Part shown: one piece after another, positions 1 through 11,215 of the stretch
Position numbering within the stretch: the stretch's first letter is position 1
Layout of the letters: the number at the start of each line of letters is the position of its first letter
Source: Edaphochlamys debaryana
Taxonomy: Eukaryota; Chlorophyta; Chlorophyceae; Chlamydomonadales
DNA: 64,000 nt
Assembly: GCA_016858145.1 (NCBI GenBank)
Contig: JAEHOE010000001.1
Location: forward strand, 1,550,001-1,614,000
Direction: 5' to 3'
Program-made: the position numbers and the translations under genes
Notes under the pieces: model-generated
Database searches by the model: none
Told to the model about the DNA's origin: nothing
What the model saw: the letters and a program-made list of their open reading frames with translations, nothing else

Positions 1-2090
1 AACCGCTCGACAGCCTCCGCCAGGGACCCCGCCACAGGTGCCGCCGGCAGAGCCGATGCTGAAGCGTGGCGGCCGGGGCTGGGCCCCGCCGCAGTCGCCG
101 ACGGGCCCGTTGCGGCGGCTGCGGCAGCTTGCCCCGACAGCCCCAATCCCGGTGCCAGGCGGTCGCCGCTGCTCGGCTGCGTGGGCCGCTGCGGTTCCAG
201 CCACGAAGTGCCTGCTGGCGATGCCCCCGCCAAGCCGCCGCCAGCCTGATACCCGCTGGCGCTCGCAGTCCGAGCGAAGTGGCGCGGCGGCAGTCCACCG
301 CCGCTGCCTGCAGCCCCGGCCTCCGCCGCTGCCCCCACCGAGGCCGGGCCCGGGTCCACCGCCGCTGGGTCGCGGCTCCTCAGCGCCTCTGAGACAAGGG
401 CATGGGAGGCCTCCAGCGCGGCCCTCAGGTAGACAGATGAAAGGGCGGAAGCGTCTGCGTCGTACCCCAGGCCCACCCCGGGCCCGTCGCCGCCCGGGAA
501 AAGGCCCCGCTCCAAAGTGGCGGCGGCCTGCACGAAAGAGAGCGGGCGCAGCGCGGTGGTTGTAAAAGTCAGCAACGTAAAGCCAGCGATGCAGTACCCG
601 CTGCAACACCGTCCCTTGGTGTGGGGTTACCGTTACCCAGTGCGGCATGAGGCTACGGTAGGTATGCGGGCAAACTCGCCTGCCTCAGAGCCAGGGCGAA
701 CGCCGCCGTGTCACCGCCACCGCCGCCGCCACAGGACCCCGGGCCCACGCCGAGCCCCGCGGCCGCCGGCAGTCCCACCACCCGCTGCCACAGAGCCACC
801 GCCTCCCGCCGGCAGCCTTCAGGGCTGGCCCTCGCGCAGCCGCCCAGCTGAGCCAGGGCGTAGCCTAGGACCGTCATCGCGCACTCCTGCCAGGCGGGGT
901 CGGCGGGGCTCGGCAGGGCCGCCGCTGCCCCCGGCGCGGCTCCGCTGGCGCTGCCGCCGCTGTACCCCGGGAAGGCGGCGGCGGCGCCCCCGCTGCCGCT
1001 GAGGCCCCCACCCGGCTCCGTCCGGCCCCCGCCGCCGCCGGCGCTGAGGCAGGGTGCGGACGACAGCAGCATCCCCGAGGTGGAGTGCATCCCGGTGTCT
1101 AGCCCACACCCGAGCTCCTCCGCCGCCGCCAGCACCTCGTACAGCGCCCGGGCGGCGTCGCAGGCCGCCACGGCCGAGTCCAGCCCTTGCCCGTGGACTA
1201 GGGACAAGAGCAGGTGGCAGGCAGACACGCCGCACCGGGCCGCGGCCGCAGCTGCGGGAGCGGCCTCGCCCGCGGCCCCTGATGCGGAGGTGGGGCCGGG
1301 GATGGGCACGAGGTCTGCGTGCTCGGCCAGGGCGTCGTCGAGCGCGAGGGCGTCGGTGGCGGAGGCGGCGTCGTCCGCGGCCCGCAGCGCGCGCTGGAAG
1401 AGCGCCAGCGCGGGGAGCAGGTCGGAGCCCGCCTCGGCCAGGTGGTCGCTGCGGGGGAGAAGGGGGTGGGGAGAGGGGGGGCGTGGGGGGTGGAGCGTGG
1501 GCTGGAGGAGTCGAGGTTGCGGGGTTGGGTGGTTGGCGGCCCTCCCTCGTCCCTGGCCCCTAACTGAGCACGCCTTGGTGCGTCTGGGGCCTGGGGCCGT
1601 TGGAGCTCTCAGGCGATCCTGCAGCCCAGCCTCCGCACCTGAAGGCCGTGGAGGATGTGGATGGGTGGGCTTGGGTTTGGAGCCCTGGCCAGAGCACCTT
1701 GCCCGCGCTGAGCCGTGCGCCGGCGCGTCGAGCGAGCACGGCTCCCTCGCTCAGGTCTTTGCCCACAGCCGTCGCACAGAATGCGGCCTCGGGAGCGTGG
1801 ATCATCCCGCTGATACTGCCCTGCCCCGAACCGCCCAAGATAGAAGCCGCTTGATTGCCCCCGGGGATGCTCGCCCGCGCCCGCCCCTGACCAGTCGGGG
1901 GAACCGATCCGATCTCGGAGCCCCGCCGGGAAGCATTTCGTGACGTGCTTCTCTGGAAGCCATCGCCGACGCTGATGCGGCCACGCACAGCTCCTCCATT
2001 GAGCCTTCGCCCTACAGCCTCGGCCACGGCTGCAAGCTGCAGCACCGACGCCACGATCGCGTGACCTTGCTCATTGAGAGCAGCTGACAT
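1..2090 (-). CDS. Unrecognised Ala/Gly-rich protein, 5' part (runs off the window)
   Basis: I do not recognise this protein. Three exons read on the minus strand with matching phases: 2090-1639, 1448-680 and 527-1, giving about 582 residues before the window edge. The chosen ATG at 2090 opens MSAALNEQGHAIVASVLQ; an in-frame ATG at 2285 is possible but the extra stretch is less protein-like. The splice CTTCAG|GTGCGG to GCAG|CGACC restores a serine codon and runs into a helical, TPR-like stretch (LLPALALFQRALRAADDAAS). The second intron has a GC donor (CAG|GCGAGT at 679-678); without that splice the frame stops within 27 bases. The remainder is helices separated by Gly/Ala/Pro spacers, with no motif I can name. 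No signal peptide or membrane segment is evident. The open frame and spliced continuity make it a credible gene; function unknown. Confidence 0.62.
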
Positions 2091-2874
2091 TGAGAAGTGT
2101 GGCCAGCGACGTGGGCCAGTCACGCGGAACAGTTCATCGCGACACCACTGAGTGCAGCTCAGCGTCAGGAGGCACAAGTCAGTGCTACAGTTCAAAGTGC
2201 AGAGTGCTATGTTGCTGTGTAGGTTGGAGCATTGCATTTCGGGAAGCATTATAGGGCCTGCCCGTGCCGTGTCGATGCCGCGCACGCACCCTTACTCCCC
2301 CCGGCCTCGTCCCTGTACCTCCTCCACGCCGCTATCCTATCTTCTCAAGCCCCGCAACCAGCGCCACGTGGACGTGCATCATCGCAAGGTCTACGCCCAA
2401 CACCACAACAGCCCAAGCGCCGGCCTCAACCCTGCCTCGCACTACCGACTGCACGCCCTGCAGTCGCGGAAGCGCCAGTCCCTTGCGCCGCTCCCCTAAT
2501 ACTATCAGAGCGCACGACAGCGCTTGACCTTCCACCGCCTCCATACACCTCACTGAAGTGTCTGCCAAGGCAAGCCCAAGCCCAAGTCCACATCCAGTTG
2601 GCGCGTCCTGCTCCTCCCCAAGCGATCGGCTGGCAATGCAGAGCCCTACTTCCAAATCCAGGAACCCCTCCCCACCAGAAGCCCCCTGACAAGCATTCGT
2701 GACCGCAGCAGTAGCTGACGGCCGCCTTAGGAATACACCAACGATACCAGTGACTGCGCCCACAACGTCTCCAAGCGTCGTCTCCCAGCAAAGCTTGCCT
2801 CCACGGTCGGCTCCGCACGCGCCGCACGGCACGTCACGTCATCACGCGCCTCGCGGTACGGCACCGCACGCGCC
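2091..2874. other. Intergenic: promoter side of the left gene, 3' UTR side of SSADH
   Basis: This 784-base interval lies between two minus-strand genes in tandem. It should hold the SSADH 3' UTR on the right and the 5' region of the Ala/Gly-rich gene on the left. Short overlapping ORFs on both strands lack conserved motifs and splice continuity. I saw no UGUAA motif on the minus strand, no repeat and no RNA gene. Confidence 0.5.
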
Positions 2875-5800
2875 TCACAGCGCCGAGTAGCCCAGGCCCA
2901 TGCACACGTACTTGGTGTCCAGGAACTCCGAGATGCCGTACTTGGACTGCTCGCGGCCCAGCCCGCTGGCCTTGATGCCACCAAAGGGCGCCACCTCATT
3001 AGTAATGGCCACCTCGTTGAGCCCGATCTAGGGGGGTGGAGGGGCGGCGTGGGGGAGCTGGGTGTTGATGAGGGCAAGCGAGCTCTGCAGCGGGGCGCCC
3101 AGCAGCGCAGGCCAACCACACGCCCCCGTCCCTTTCTGAACCCCGCCGCCCCCTCCTTCCCAACCCCCCTCCACCCACCATGCCAAACTCCAGCTCCTCC
3201 GCCACCCTCCAGGCCCGGGCCAGGTCCCTCGTGTAGAAGTACGCCGCCAGGCCGTACTCTGTGGTGTTGGCCAGCAGCACCGCCTCCTCGTCCGCACCGA
3301 AGCGGAACAGCGGGATGAGCGGGCCGAAGGTCTCCTCCTTGAAGCAGCGCCTGGGGTGGGGTGGGGGCGGGGGGAGTGGAGGGGGGAGGGAGGAGAGCGG
3401 GTGTTCGCAGCTGAGCAGGCAAAAGCGGTTGGAGTGGGGGGAGTGAGGAGAGGGTTGGGGAGGGCTGGGGAGGGCTGGGGAGGGCTGGGATTAGGAGCGA
3501 CATACCGGTTGTAGTGGGGGGACACGGCCCGACGCCTTGCCTTGCCGTGGCTCGCCCGTACACGGCCCTCTCTTCCTGTCCTGCCCCAACCCCATCCGCC
3601 CCCGCCCCCACACCCGGCCCCCGCACCCCCCCTCACATGTCGATGGTGGCTTCCCCGATGACGGTGGGGGCGAAGAAGTTGCCGCCCGACAGCGGCGCCG
3701 GCAGCTCCGCGCGGGTCCCCCCCACCAGCAGCTTGCCGCCCTTGGCCACCGCGTCAGCCACGTGGCCCGTCACCTGGGGGGGGGGAGGGAGTGAGGAGAA
3801 AGGTAAGGCGGCGAAGACATTCGCGCGCCAAGACGAGAAGGGTCACGGCGGGCATCACCGGCACAGTATTGCAGGGACGGTCGCTGCGCCGCTCCCCTCT
3901 GCCCCACATGCATGCAGCCCCACAGTACGTGCCCCTCCCCCCTTTCCACCCACCTTCTCCATGGCCTGTGCCGTGATGAGGGGGCCCATGGAGGTGCCCG
4001 CCTCCAGGCCGTCGCCCAGCTTGAGCTTGCGGACCAGGGACACAACCAGGTCTGGGGGGGTGAGGGGGGAGGAGAAGGGGGTGAGGGGGGAGGAGGAGGG
4101 GTCGGGGTCGGGTTGGATGTGCGCCGGTGGGTTTGGAGGTGCGCCGGTGGGGTTGGGGCGGATGTGTGGGAGAGGGCACTGCAGTAGGAGCGGTGCATTA
4201 CTCACCCGACAGCTTGTCGTACACTGAGTCATGTACGAAGATGCGGTTGGCGCAGATGCAGGTCTGACCGGCGTTGCGCAGCGCGCTGGCGACCACACCT
4301 GTGCGGCCGGAGGTTCGGCACGGGGGAGAGAGGAGAGGTCAGGCATGTGATGTGGGTCAGGTCAGGTGCCTCTGGCCCACTCCGGCACCCCGTGCCTTGA
4401 CCCCCCACCCCTTGGCTGCCAGCTCCACCACGGCCCGGTCCCCTGCAAGCAGTGAGCACCACCCCTCTCCCCCTGCCCTCCCCCCATCCCGCCCCCCCCA
4501 CCCTTTGCCGCCAGCTCCAGGTCCGCGTCCGCGAACACGATGATGGGCGCATTGCCGCCCAGCTCCAGGCTCACGCGCTTGACGCCCTGCCCCGCCCCCG
4601 CCGCCAGCAGCCGCCCCACGGCCGTGGAGCCCGTGAAGCCGATCTTGCGCACCGTGTCGCTGGACACCAGCTCGTGGCCTGGGGGTGGGCGGGTGGAGGG
4701 GGTTGAAAGGGGATGAGAGGGGACGAGGGTGGAGGCGGGGGGTGGCGGGGGGAGGTTCGCAAACATGGAAGTCCGGTTGCATGCAGATGAACTGACAGGA
4801 GCCCAGGAGGAGCGCCTGGCGAGAGCAGGTGCTCGCTAGAGGCGATGAGAGCGGCCTTCTCCTGCACACCTTTCCCACCCAACCTCCCCAGCGCCCTCTC
4901 TCCCTTCGCTCTTCACTCGTTCAACGGCTACCCCCCCTCAGTCCCCACCAATGGCGGGTGCGTCTCCCATGACCAGGTTGAGCACTCCGTCCGGGAGGCC
5001 CGCGCGCTCCGCCAGCTCGGCCAGGGCGCAGGCGGTGAGGGGGGTGAGCTCGGCGGGCTTGAGGACCACCTGGGGGGATGGGGGGATGGGGGGATGGGGG
5101 GGTGGGGGGGTGGGGGGGTGGGGGAGGAGCGAGGTGGGGACGCTGGATGGGGGGCCAGACGTGGGCGACACCCGCGACGAGTGTCCGGAGTGTCCGGAGT
5201 GACCTGAGTTCGGTGTTCTCACTGGTTCCCGCACCCACCGTGCAGCCGGCCGCCAGTGCGGGAGCCACCTTGCGGGTGATCTGCGGAGGGGCAGCGGGGC
5301 CGTCTGAGAGACAGGTCTGACACTGTGCGGGCTTCATCTCACCACCTGCAACACCGTAGCCCAACCCCAGCAGAGCCTTTCCCCCGCGCGACGGGCGGCC
5401 CGCAAGCAATCCGCCGCTCGAGGCCAAACAATCCCCCTCCTCCCCCCTTTCCCCCTCCCCTCCCCTCCCCCTTCCCCCCCACCATGCTCATGGGGAAGTT
5501 CCAGGGCGTGATAGCCCCCACCACCCCCAGCGGCTGCTTGAGCACCAGCAGCCGCCGGTCGCGCAGGGGCGGCTCCAGCACGTCCCCGCACACCCGCACC
5601 GCCTCCCCAGCGAACCAGTCCACGGAGCCGGCGCTGGGGGGGGGGAGAGGGGGATGGGGGGAGAGGGGGGGAGGGAGGGGTGTGGTTGCAAGCACCGGGC
5701 GCGGAAGTGGGCGGGGAGGAAGCGGGGCTGGGCGGGGGTCGGGGCGTTTGGGGGGTGCCCACTGGACTCCCCGTGCTGCAACAGCACGCTGGCTCCCGGC

Positions 5801-7024
5801 GCCTGGAACCTGCCCCCAGGTGTCCAAGCGTGGCCACTTCGGCTGCCCCCGCTGCACCTTCCTGTCCCCCCCCCACCCGCCCTCCCACCTCCCTCACGAC
5901 GCCCCCACCAGGCCGCCCACACCCACCCCGACGCGATCTCCCCCAGCGCCTCCGCCGTGGGCTTGCCGCACTCCAGCGTCATGAGCGTGGCAATGTCCCC
6001 CTTGTGCTCCTGGATGAGGTCGTGCCACCTGGGGGGAGGGTCCGCGGGGGGGGGGGTGCGGGGCGTGAGGTGCTGTCGGGGCCACAAGCTGTAACCTGCA
6101 GACGAGGCCAGTGCTCCCCCGCCTCCTCCTCCTCCTCCCCCTCCTCCCCCTCTCTCTCGTCTCCCTCTACTCCCCCAACCGGACAGCCCCGGCCCCAGCC
6201 CCAGCGCCACCCTCCTCCAATCCCGCCCTCCTTCCCCCCTCCCCCTAGTGCCCCATCCGCCCCCCCCACCTGCGGAGGATGGCCGCCCGCTCCCGCGCCG
6301 GCCGGTCCCGCCACTGCGGGAAGACGCTGTGTGCCGCGGCGATGGCGGCGCGCGTCTCGTCGGCCCGCATGCGGGGCATGCTGGCGATCACCGCCCCCGT
6401 GGCGGGGTTGCGGACCTGCGGGGAATTAACGTACGGCAGAGCGGGAGCGGATCACGTTACGGCATCACGGGATGAGGTGGGCGTCCTGGGACGAAGACGG
6501 TGTTAACCCGGGCCCTGGTCCCAACACCCCCTGCTCTGTCCCTTGTGAAACCCAACCCCGGGGCCAACGCTCGCCTCGAACGTGGACTTGTCGCTCGACT
6601 GCTCCGTCCATTTGCCGCCGATGAGGCCCGCCGTGTGGACCAGGGTGGGGTCCTTGAGCTTGGCCAGGACCTCGGCGGGCATGGCCGGCTTGGCGGAGCC
6701 CGTGGCCGCCTGGGCCGCCTCGTCCAGGTTCCGGGTCGTGCCCATGTGCCGTACGGAGGCCATGCTGTGCTGTGCGCGTACGGCATGTACGGCAGCGGTG
6801 GGGCTGAGGGCGAGGTGGAAGGCGGGGAGGGCTGGGGGGGCCCAGGTGGTGGGGGTGGGGGTGGGGGTGGCGGTGGGGTGGGCGGAGGACGGGCTCGCCC
6901 CCGCGGCGCACTCCATCGCAGCGGACAGCTCCGATGCGATTGGCTGCATCATGCCGAGCTGTGTGGCTGCTCTGTACGCTGCTCCACCGCGCGAGAGCAG
7001 CAAGCTCGCCGACCCAGACCGCAT
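2875..7024 (-). CDS. SSADH: Succinate-semialdehyde dehydrogenase (ALDH5 family), probably mitochondrial
   Basis: Oxidises succinic semialdehyde to succinate with NAD(P)+, the last step of the GABA shunt. Twelve exons: 7024-6575, 6415-6270, 6028-5927, 5633-5483, 5280-5239, 5069-4949, 4678-4502, 4298-4206, 4051-3954, 3773-3637, 3350-3179, 3027-2875; all phases agree and give 613 residues. The ALDH core is clear: PWNFP, the NAD-fold [10 protein letters not shown] (352-360), general base Glu376 in SLELGG, nucleophile Cys410 in GQTCICANR (34 residues later, the usual family spacing), EETFGP and [14 protein letters not shown]. Intron 1 uses a GC donor (GAG|GCGAGC); the join reads TFEVRNPATG, as expected for the family. 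The first ~150 residues exceed the family norm and look like a transit peptide plus a Thr/Pro-rich spacer; internal Mets near [12 protein letters not shown] are alternative starts. The gene is divergent from the neighbouring hydrolase gene. Confidence 0.95.
5073..5130. repeat. G-rich minisatellite in SSADH intron 5
   Basis: The plus strand holds tandem units of about 8 bases, first GGGGGGAT and then GGGGGGTG, just upstream (on the minus strand) of the exon starting at 5069. Its C-rich complement is the polypyrimidine side of the acceptor. Similar G runs occur in most introns of this gene, but this is the most regular. The plus strand could form G-quadruplexes. Confidence 0.7.
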
Positions 7025-7782
7025 CGCCGCTTGCGTGGCAAGCAGCTGAGCCTCAGGCTAGGACCTCCAGCAGTGGTCGCAGCAATGTCGCGAGCTCGCG
7101 ACTTCGGCGAGGTCCCCTAACCCAAGTGACGTGCGCCCTAGGCAAATCGCAGCTTGCGGAACTATGCGGGGAGAGCCACGTCCGTGTTCGAGAGCCTGTG
7201 TGCAGCTCCAGTCACAAATCAAGCAAAGCGTTGTGCTCGGGTTGGGCAGTGGACTCATGCCGAGACTCCCCGTACCATCGCCCGACAGGGGCTGCCTGCC
7301 CTCCGGCTGCACCTGGCTGCGGGCCCGCCACGGGTCGTGACGCCCTAGGTCCCTTCCTCTTGGGGAATTTTGGGAACTCGCAAAGGGTCATAGGGCAGGC
7401 ATGAGGCATGTGGGCTTCACCTCGAGGGGGTCCTGGGCCTTGGCAGCCCTCTGCTTCAGGTCAGGCAGCCGCTGGGGCAGGCGTTGGCTGTGCAGGCGCC
7501 CCTACGGGTCGGCCCGCGAGTGGCTTCACACTCTGCTCATCCTCGAGCTATTTGTTGCGGTGAGGTTGGGGTCGCCGTGCGTTACGCTGGAGTCGCGGGC
7601 CGGGGCGGCTTGCGGAGTCGGGGGCTCTCGCTCCCGCCCGGGAAGCGTGCCAAACCCCCGATTGACACGCGCGTGTGGTCTGCTTCAGCACCACTTCCTG
7701 TATAGATTCTGTGCCATAAGACGACCACAATTACTCGTTAGGAACAGGTCGCCCAGCCTCGCTGGGCTCGCTGCGACCGCTG
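7025..7782. promoter_or_regulatory. Divergent promoter interval, SSADH / TMEM53-like hydrolase
   Basis: A 758-base gap separates two divergent start codons, so both 5' UTRs and promoters must lie here. It is less GC-rich than the flanking exons. I saw no clear TATA box, conserved gene or long repeat. Several short ORFs cross it on both strands without supporting splice structure. Confidence 0.5.
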
Positions 7783-10586
7783 GTGATGGCCGCCCACCGC
7801 GCGGGGACGCGACTGAGCGCTTTGCATTTTGCGCACCCCGCATCCTCACAACAACTAGGTGCAGCGGTTGTGGCCGCCGGCGGTCGGTTAGCGGTAGGCG
7901 AGCGCTTGATCGGCAGCTCAGCGTGCCTATCGGTGCTCAGCACAGCTGCACAAGACGTCATGCTCACCATGCGAGCATACAGCAGCCGGCCCTGCGGAGC
8001 GGACGTGCACACGCGGACAGTGCCAGCACCATGGACATCCACCTCCCGGATTCCCCTCGCACGCCACCCCTTCCCCGAGCCCGGGACTTCTGGGCGTGTC
8101 GCATGCTCGCTTTCCCCAGCCCCACTTCCTCCTCACGCTCGGCTCCTCCGCACCGCGACGGCTTCAGCTCTGCCCTGGTCCGCTAGCGCAGCTCGTGCCG
8201 GCGCCAGCTTCCCCAGCGGGAGCGGCTCGCTGCTCAGCCTCTCGACCAAAGCCGCGGCCACCCGGGCTTCCTCACTCAGCCAGGCAGCTACCAGCGCACT
8301 CCACGTATCTCCAGGCGCCGCAAGCCGGCCCAGCGTTGCTGTCTCCGCAGGGCCAGACGGCGCGGGCCCAGGGCCCAACAGCGCCCCCCAGCCCTTTGAC
8401 GACGGCCCTTCAAGCCGAGCCGCCAGCGGCACCAACCCCAACCCCACCAGCAGCAACCCCAGCAGCGAAAGCGGGGGCAGCAGCAGCGGCCGGCCTGCGG
8501 GGGGGGCGCCGCTGTGGGGCAAGGGCGCGTCCCAGGACCCGCGCGGGCTGCCCCCGCCCATCGTCATCAGCCCCGTGGCCCTTCGGGTGGTGGTGATTGG
8601 CTGGATGGGCTCGCAAAAGCGATACCTGAACAAGTGGGTGGGGGCAGGTTCGGGGGGTGACGAGGTGGAGGCAATTGGTGGAGACAGGGGATGAAGGGAA
8701 GGGGTGGGGGCAGTCTGGAGGAGAGGTAGAAAGGGTTACATGGGGGTGGGGGGAAGGGCTTGGGCGGGGTGTGCCAAGCCGCGGTTGGTTAGGAACGCAC
8801 TGGCACGCGCATGCAGCCTGGGGTGCTTTGCCACCGTGCAAGGGCCATTTCACCAAACCGCCGGTGCCTTGCACCGCGCAGCGCCCATGCGCAGGTCCCC
8901 ACCCTCTCCCCACCCCCTCTGCTCCCACCCCACCAGGTACGGCGCCCTGTGGGCCCGCAGCGGCGACCACGAGGTGCTCATGGTGCGGCCCAGCATACTG
9001 CAGACGCTGGTGCGCTGGCGGGGCGTGGTGGTGGCGGGGCGGGACATCGACCGAGTGGCGAGGCTGCACCGGGAGAACCCGGCCATGCCCACCGTGTACC
9101 ACATCTTCAGGTGGGGGGGCTGCGGGGAGGGGGGCCGGTGGAGAGGGCGGCGTTTGGGGGCTTGGGCAGAGCTCCGGGAGCGTAACGTGGTCAGGGCGTG
9201 CGCGCGAGGGTAGCACAGGGGACCGGCATGGTGGCGGGACCATGGGCCATGCCAAGGCGTTACTCGCAGGGCAGCTGTAGCGTGATTGCTTCTAGCATGG
9301 CAGCCGAGAGTGTTCCCCCTCTGCTACCCCACCGAGCTCCTGACCCCCTCCTGCTCCCTGCCCCCAGCACGGGCGGCTTCATCCACGCGGGCACCATGTG
9401 GCGGTGGATGGACGAGGTGGAGGACGTGGCGCAGCGGAGGGACCTGCTGGAGGAGGTGGGTTGGGGCAGGGATGGGGGGCAGGGCAGGTGCAGAGGAGAG
9501 CTGGGGGCCGGGAGGTGGAAGCAGCCCTGGCCTGGTCTGGCTGTTGCCTCGGGGCACGTGCAGGCCACGTGTCTCGGTCTCTTCCCCCCGCCTTTCTCCG
9601 CCCGGCCGGCCGCCGCCTCATCTTCCCTCTCTCGACAAGGTTATCCGCCTTTCCTCCCCCTTCGGCGCCCGCAGGTGCGCGGCATCATCCTGGACTCTGC
9701 CCCCGCCTCGGTGAACGCCGAGATGGCCTCCAAGGCCATCGTCAGCGCCGTCACGGGCACCCCCGCTGAGGAGCTGGAGCACGGCATGCCCGGGCTGCAG
9801 GTGGGGGCGGGGAAGGGGGGGGGTGGAGGGTGAGGAGGGAAGGCACGAGGGGGGCTCATTGGGTGCCGGGCGGAGCGGAGCCGGGACGTGCAAGCAGGAG
9901 GCTGGGCAGGGAGCTCTGTTCTCACCCTCCTGCTCCCCTTCGGCCCAGGGCGCGCTGCTGAGCGGCACTCGGGCCTTCCTGGAGCGCTACCTGCAGAGCA
10001 AGGGCGTGCAGCTGCGGACCGAGGAGGTGAGCGGGGGCCGCCTCACGCCCTTGGGAACACCATCGCGCGCGTGCGCTCTGCTGCCTGTCTGTCTATCGGT
10101 CCATCTGTCCAGTGCTCTGGCTTGGCTTGAACCCTAACCTTGCCCGCCTCGGCGAACTTGTACGGCAGGTGTACGACGCCTGGTACAACCTGGCGCCCTC
10201 GTGTCCGCAGCTGTACCTGTACAGCGACGGCGACCCCCTGGTCCCCGCGTCCGACGTGGAGCGGTACATGCAGGTCCAGGTGGGGCCCGGGTGGGCCCGG
10301 GAGATGGGCCAGAGGGCGGGCAACAGAACCCGGAGCATGCGGGCCGTAAGGGCCGTGGACCCTGGGTTTCCGCTAGGCGTGGCCTTAAGTCGCCGGCTCC
10401 TCCACTCAGACCCCGCCTGCCTCCTCCCCACTTGTCCACCCCTTCACCCCTCAGGAGGGTCGCGGCGTGGAGGTGTCGAGCTACAAGTGGCCCGACAGCG
10501 GCCACGTGGAGCACTACCGCCGCTACCCGCACGAGTACGCCTACCAGATCTCGGCCTTCCTGGCAAAGGCGCTCAAGGACTGGTGA
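7783..10586 (+). CDS. DUF829 / TMEM53-like alpha/beta hydrolase with organelle-type leader
   Basis: Seven phase-consistent exons: 7783-8633, 8937-9110, 9368-9455, 9675-9800, 9949-10026, 10169-10279, 10455-10586, giving 519 residues. Residues 1 to ~265 are Ser/Ala/Arg/Pro-rich and resemble an organelle transit sequence plus spacer. The hydrolase domain begins at VVVIGWMGSQKRYLNKYG, the typical DUF829 opening. Likely catalytic residues are Ser342 (HIFSTGGF), an Asp in YSDGDPLVP (459 or 461) and His493 (DSGHVEHYR). DSAPASVNAEMASKAIV also matches the family. Family members act on unknown substrates; human TMEM53 is a nuclear-membrane protein, but no membrane segment is obvious here. ATG 7783 is followed immediately by a second ATG. 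A UGUAA-type motif follows the stop at 10905. Confidence 0.9.
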
Positions 10587-11215
10587 TTGTGGCGGTGGTG
10601 GAACGGCGTGCGGCGTGCAGGAGTCTAGCTAGGAGTGGCGCTCGGGGCTTGAGCCCTGGAGCGTGGTCCCTGGTGGCCCTCTCTGTGGGGAGCCGGGTGC
10701 TGGTCCGGGGATTCAGGGCGGTAGTGCCGTGCTCCAGGGCGGGGGGCTCTCTGCGGCTTGCACTGCAGGAGGGCGTCTGACAGGCGCTGGGCAGCACTGC
10801 AGCAGGGCCTCGTAGCTCTCGGGTGCTCGTATGCAAGCTCGTATGCGAGAGCGGCAGGGCGGGGGTGGGGTCAGGCTGGCGGGGGGCCGGGACCGTGATT
10901 TGCGTGTAATACGGACTGACGCCGGGGTTATCGGTTACGGGCTGCGGGCCTTGCGCAGTTGCGGGCAACAGGGTTGTAACTGTGACGGCAGCCTTTCCTC
11001 ACAGCCTCGTCGCTCCCACCCTCAACGATCTGCAGACCCAGCCATTTCGCCTCCCCCATCCGCCGTCACAGCCCGCCTCCCCCTACCCGCTGGCTAGCAC
11101 CGCGCCCCACCTTGTCCACAGCCGCCCCTGCAGCCTCGGCTTGGCTTGGCTAGGACTCCCGGCTCGACGTGCCCCACTCCCCTGCTTTACCCCCACCCCG
11201 GTCCCGCCGTCCCCA
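10587..11215. other. Convergent 3' interval (hydrolase / NO VEIN-like gene)
   Basis: A 629-base interval between two converging stop codons. It should contain both 3' UTRs. Apart from the TGTAA motifs listed separately I saw no repeat, RNA gene or coding sequence with splice support. Confidence 0.5.
10905..10979 (+). other. Candidate poly(A) signals (TGTAA) for the hydrolase gene
   Basis: TGTAA occurs at 10905-10909 and again at 10975-10979, about 320 and 390 bases after the hydrolase stop. UGUAA is the usual polyadenylation signal in volvocine algae. The positions fit a 3' UTR of normal length; the assignment is by motif only. Confidence 0.45.

Noticed and set aside
1080..1943. 287-codon plus-strand ORF over the left-edge gene
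   Set aside because: Antisense shadow of GC-rich exons; Arg/Ser/Ala composition without motifs, while the minus-strand frame splices consistently.
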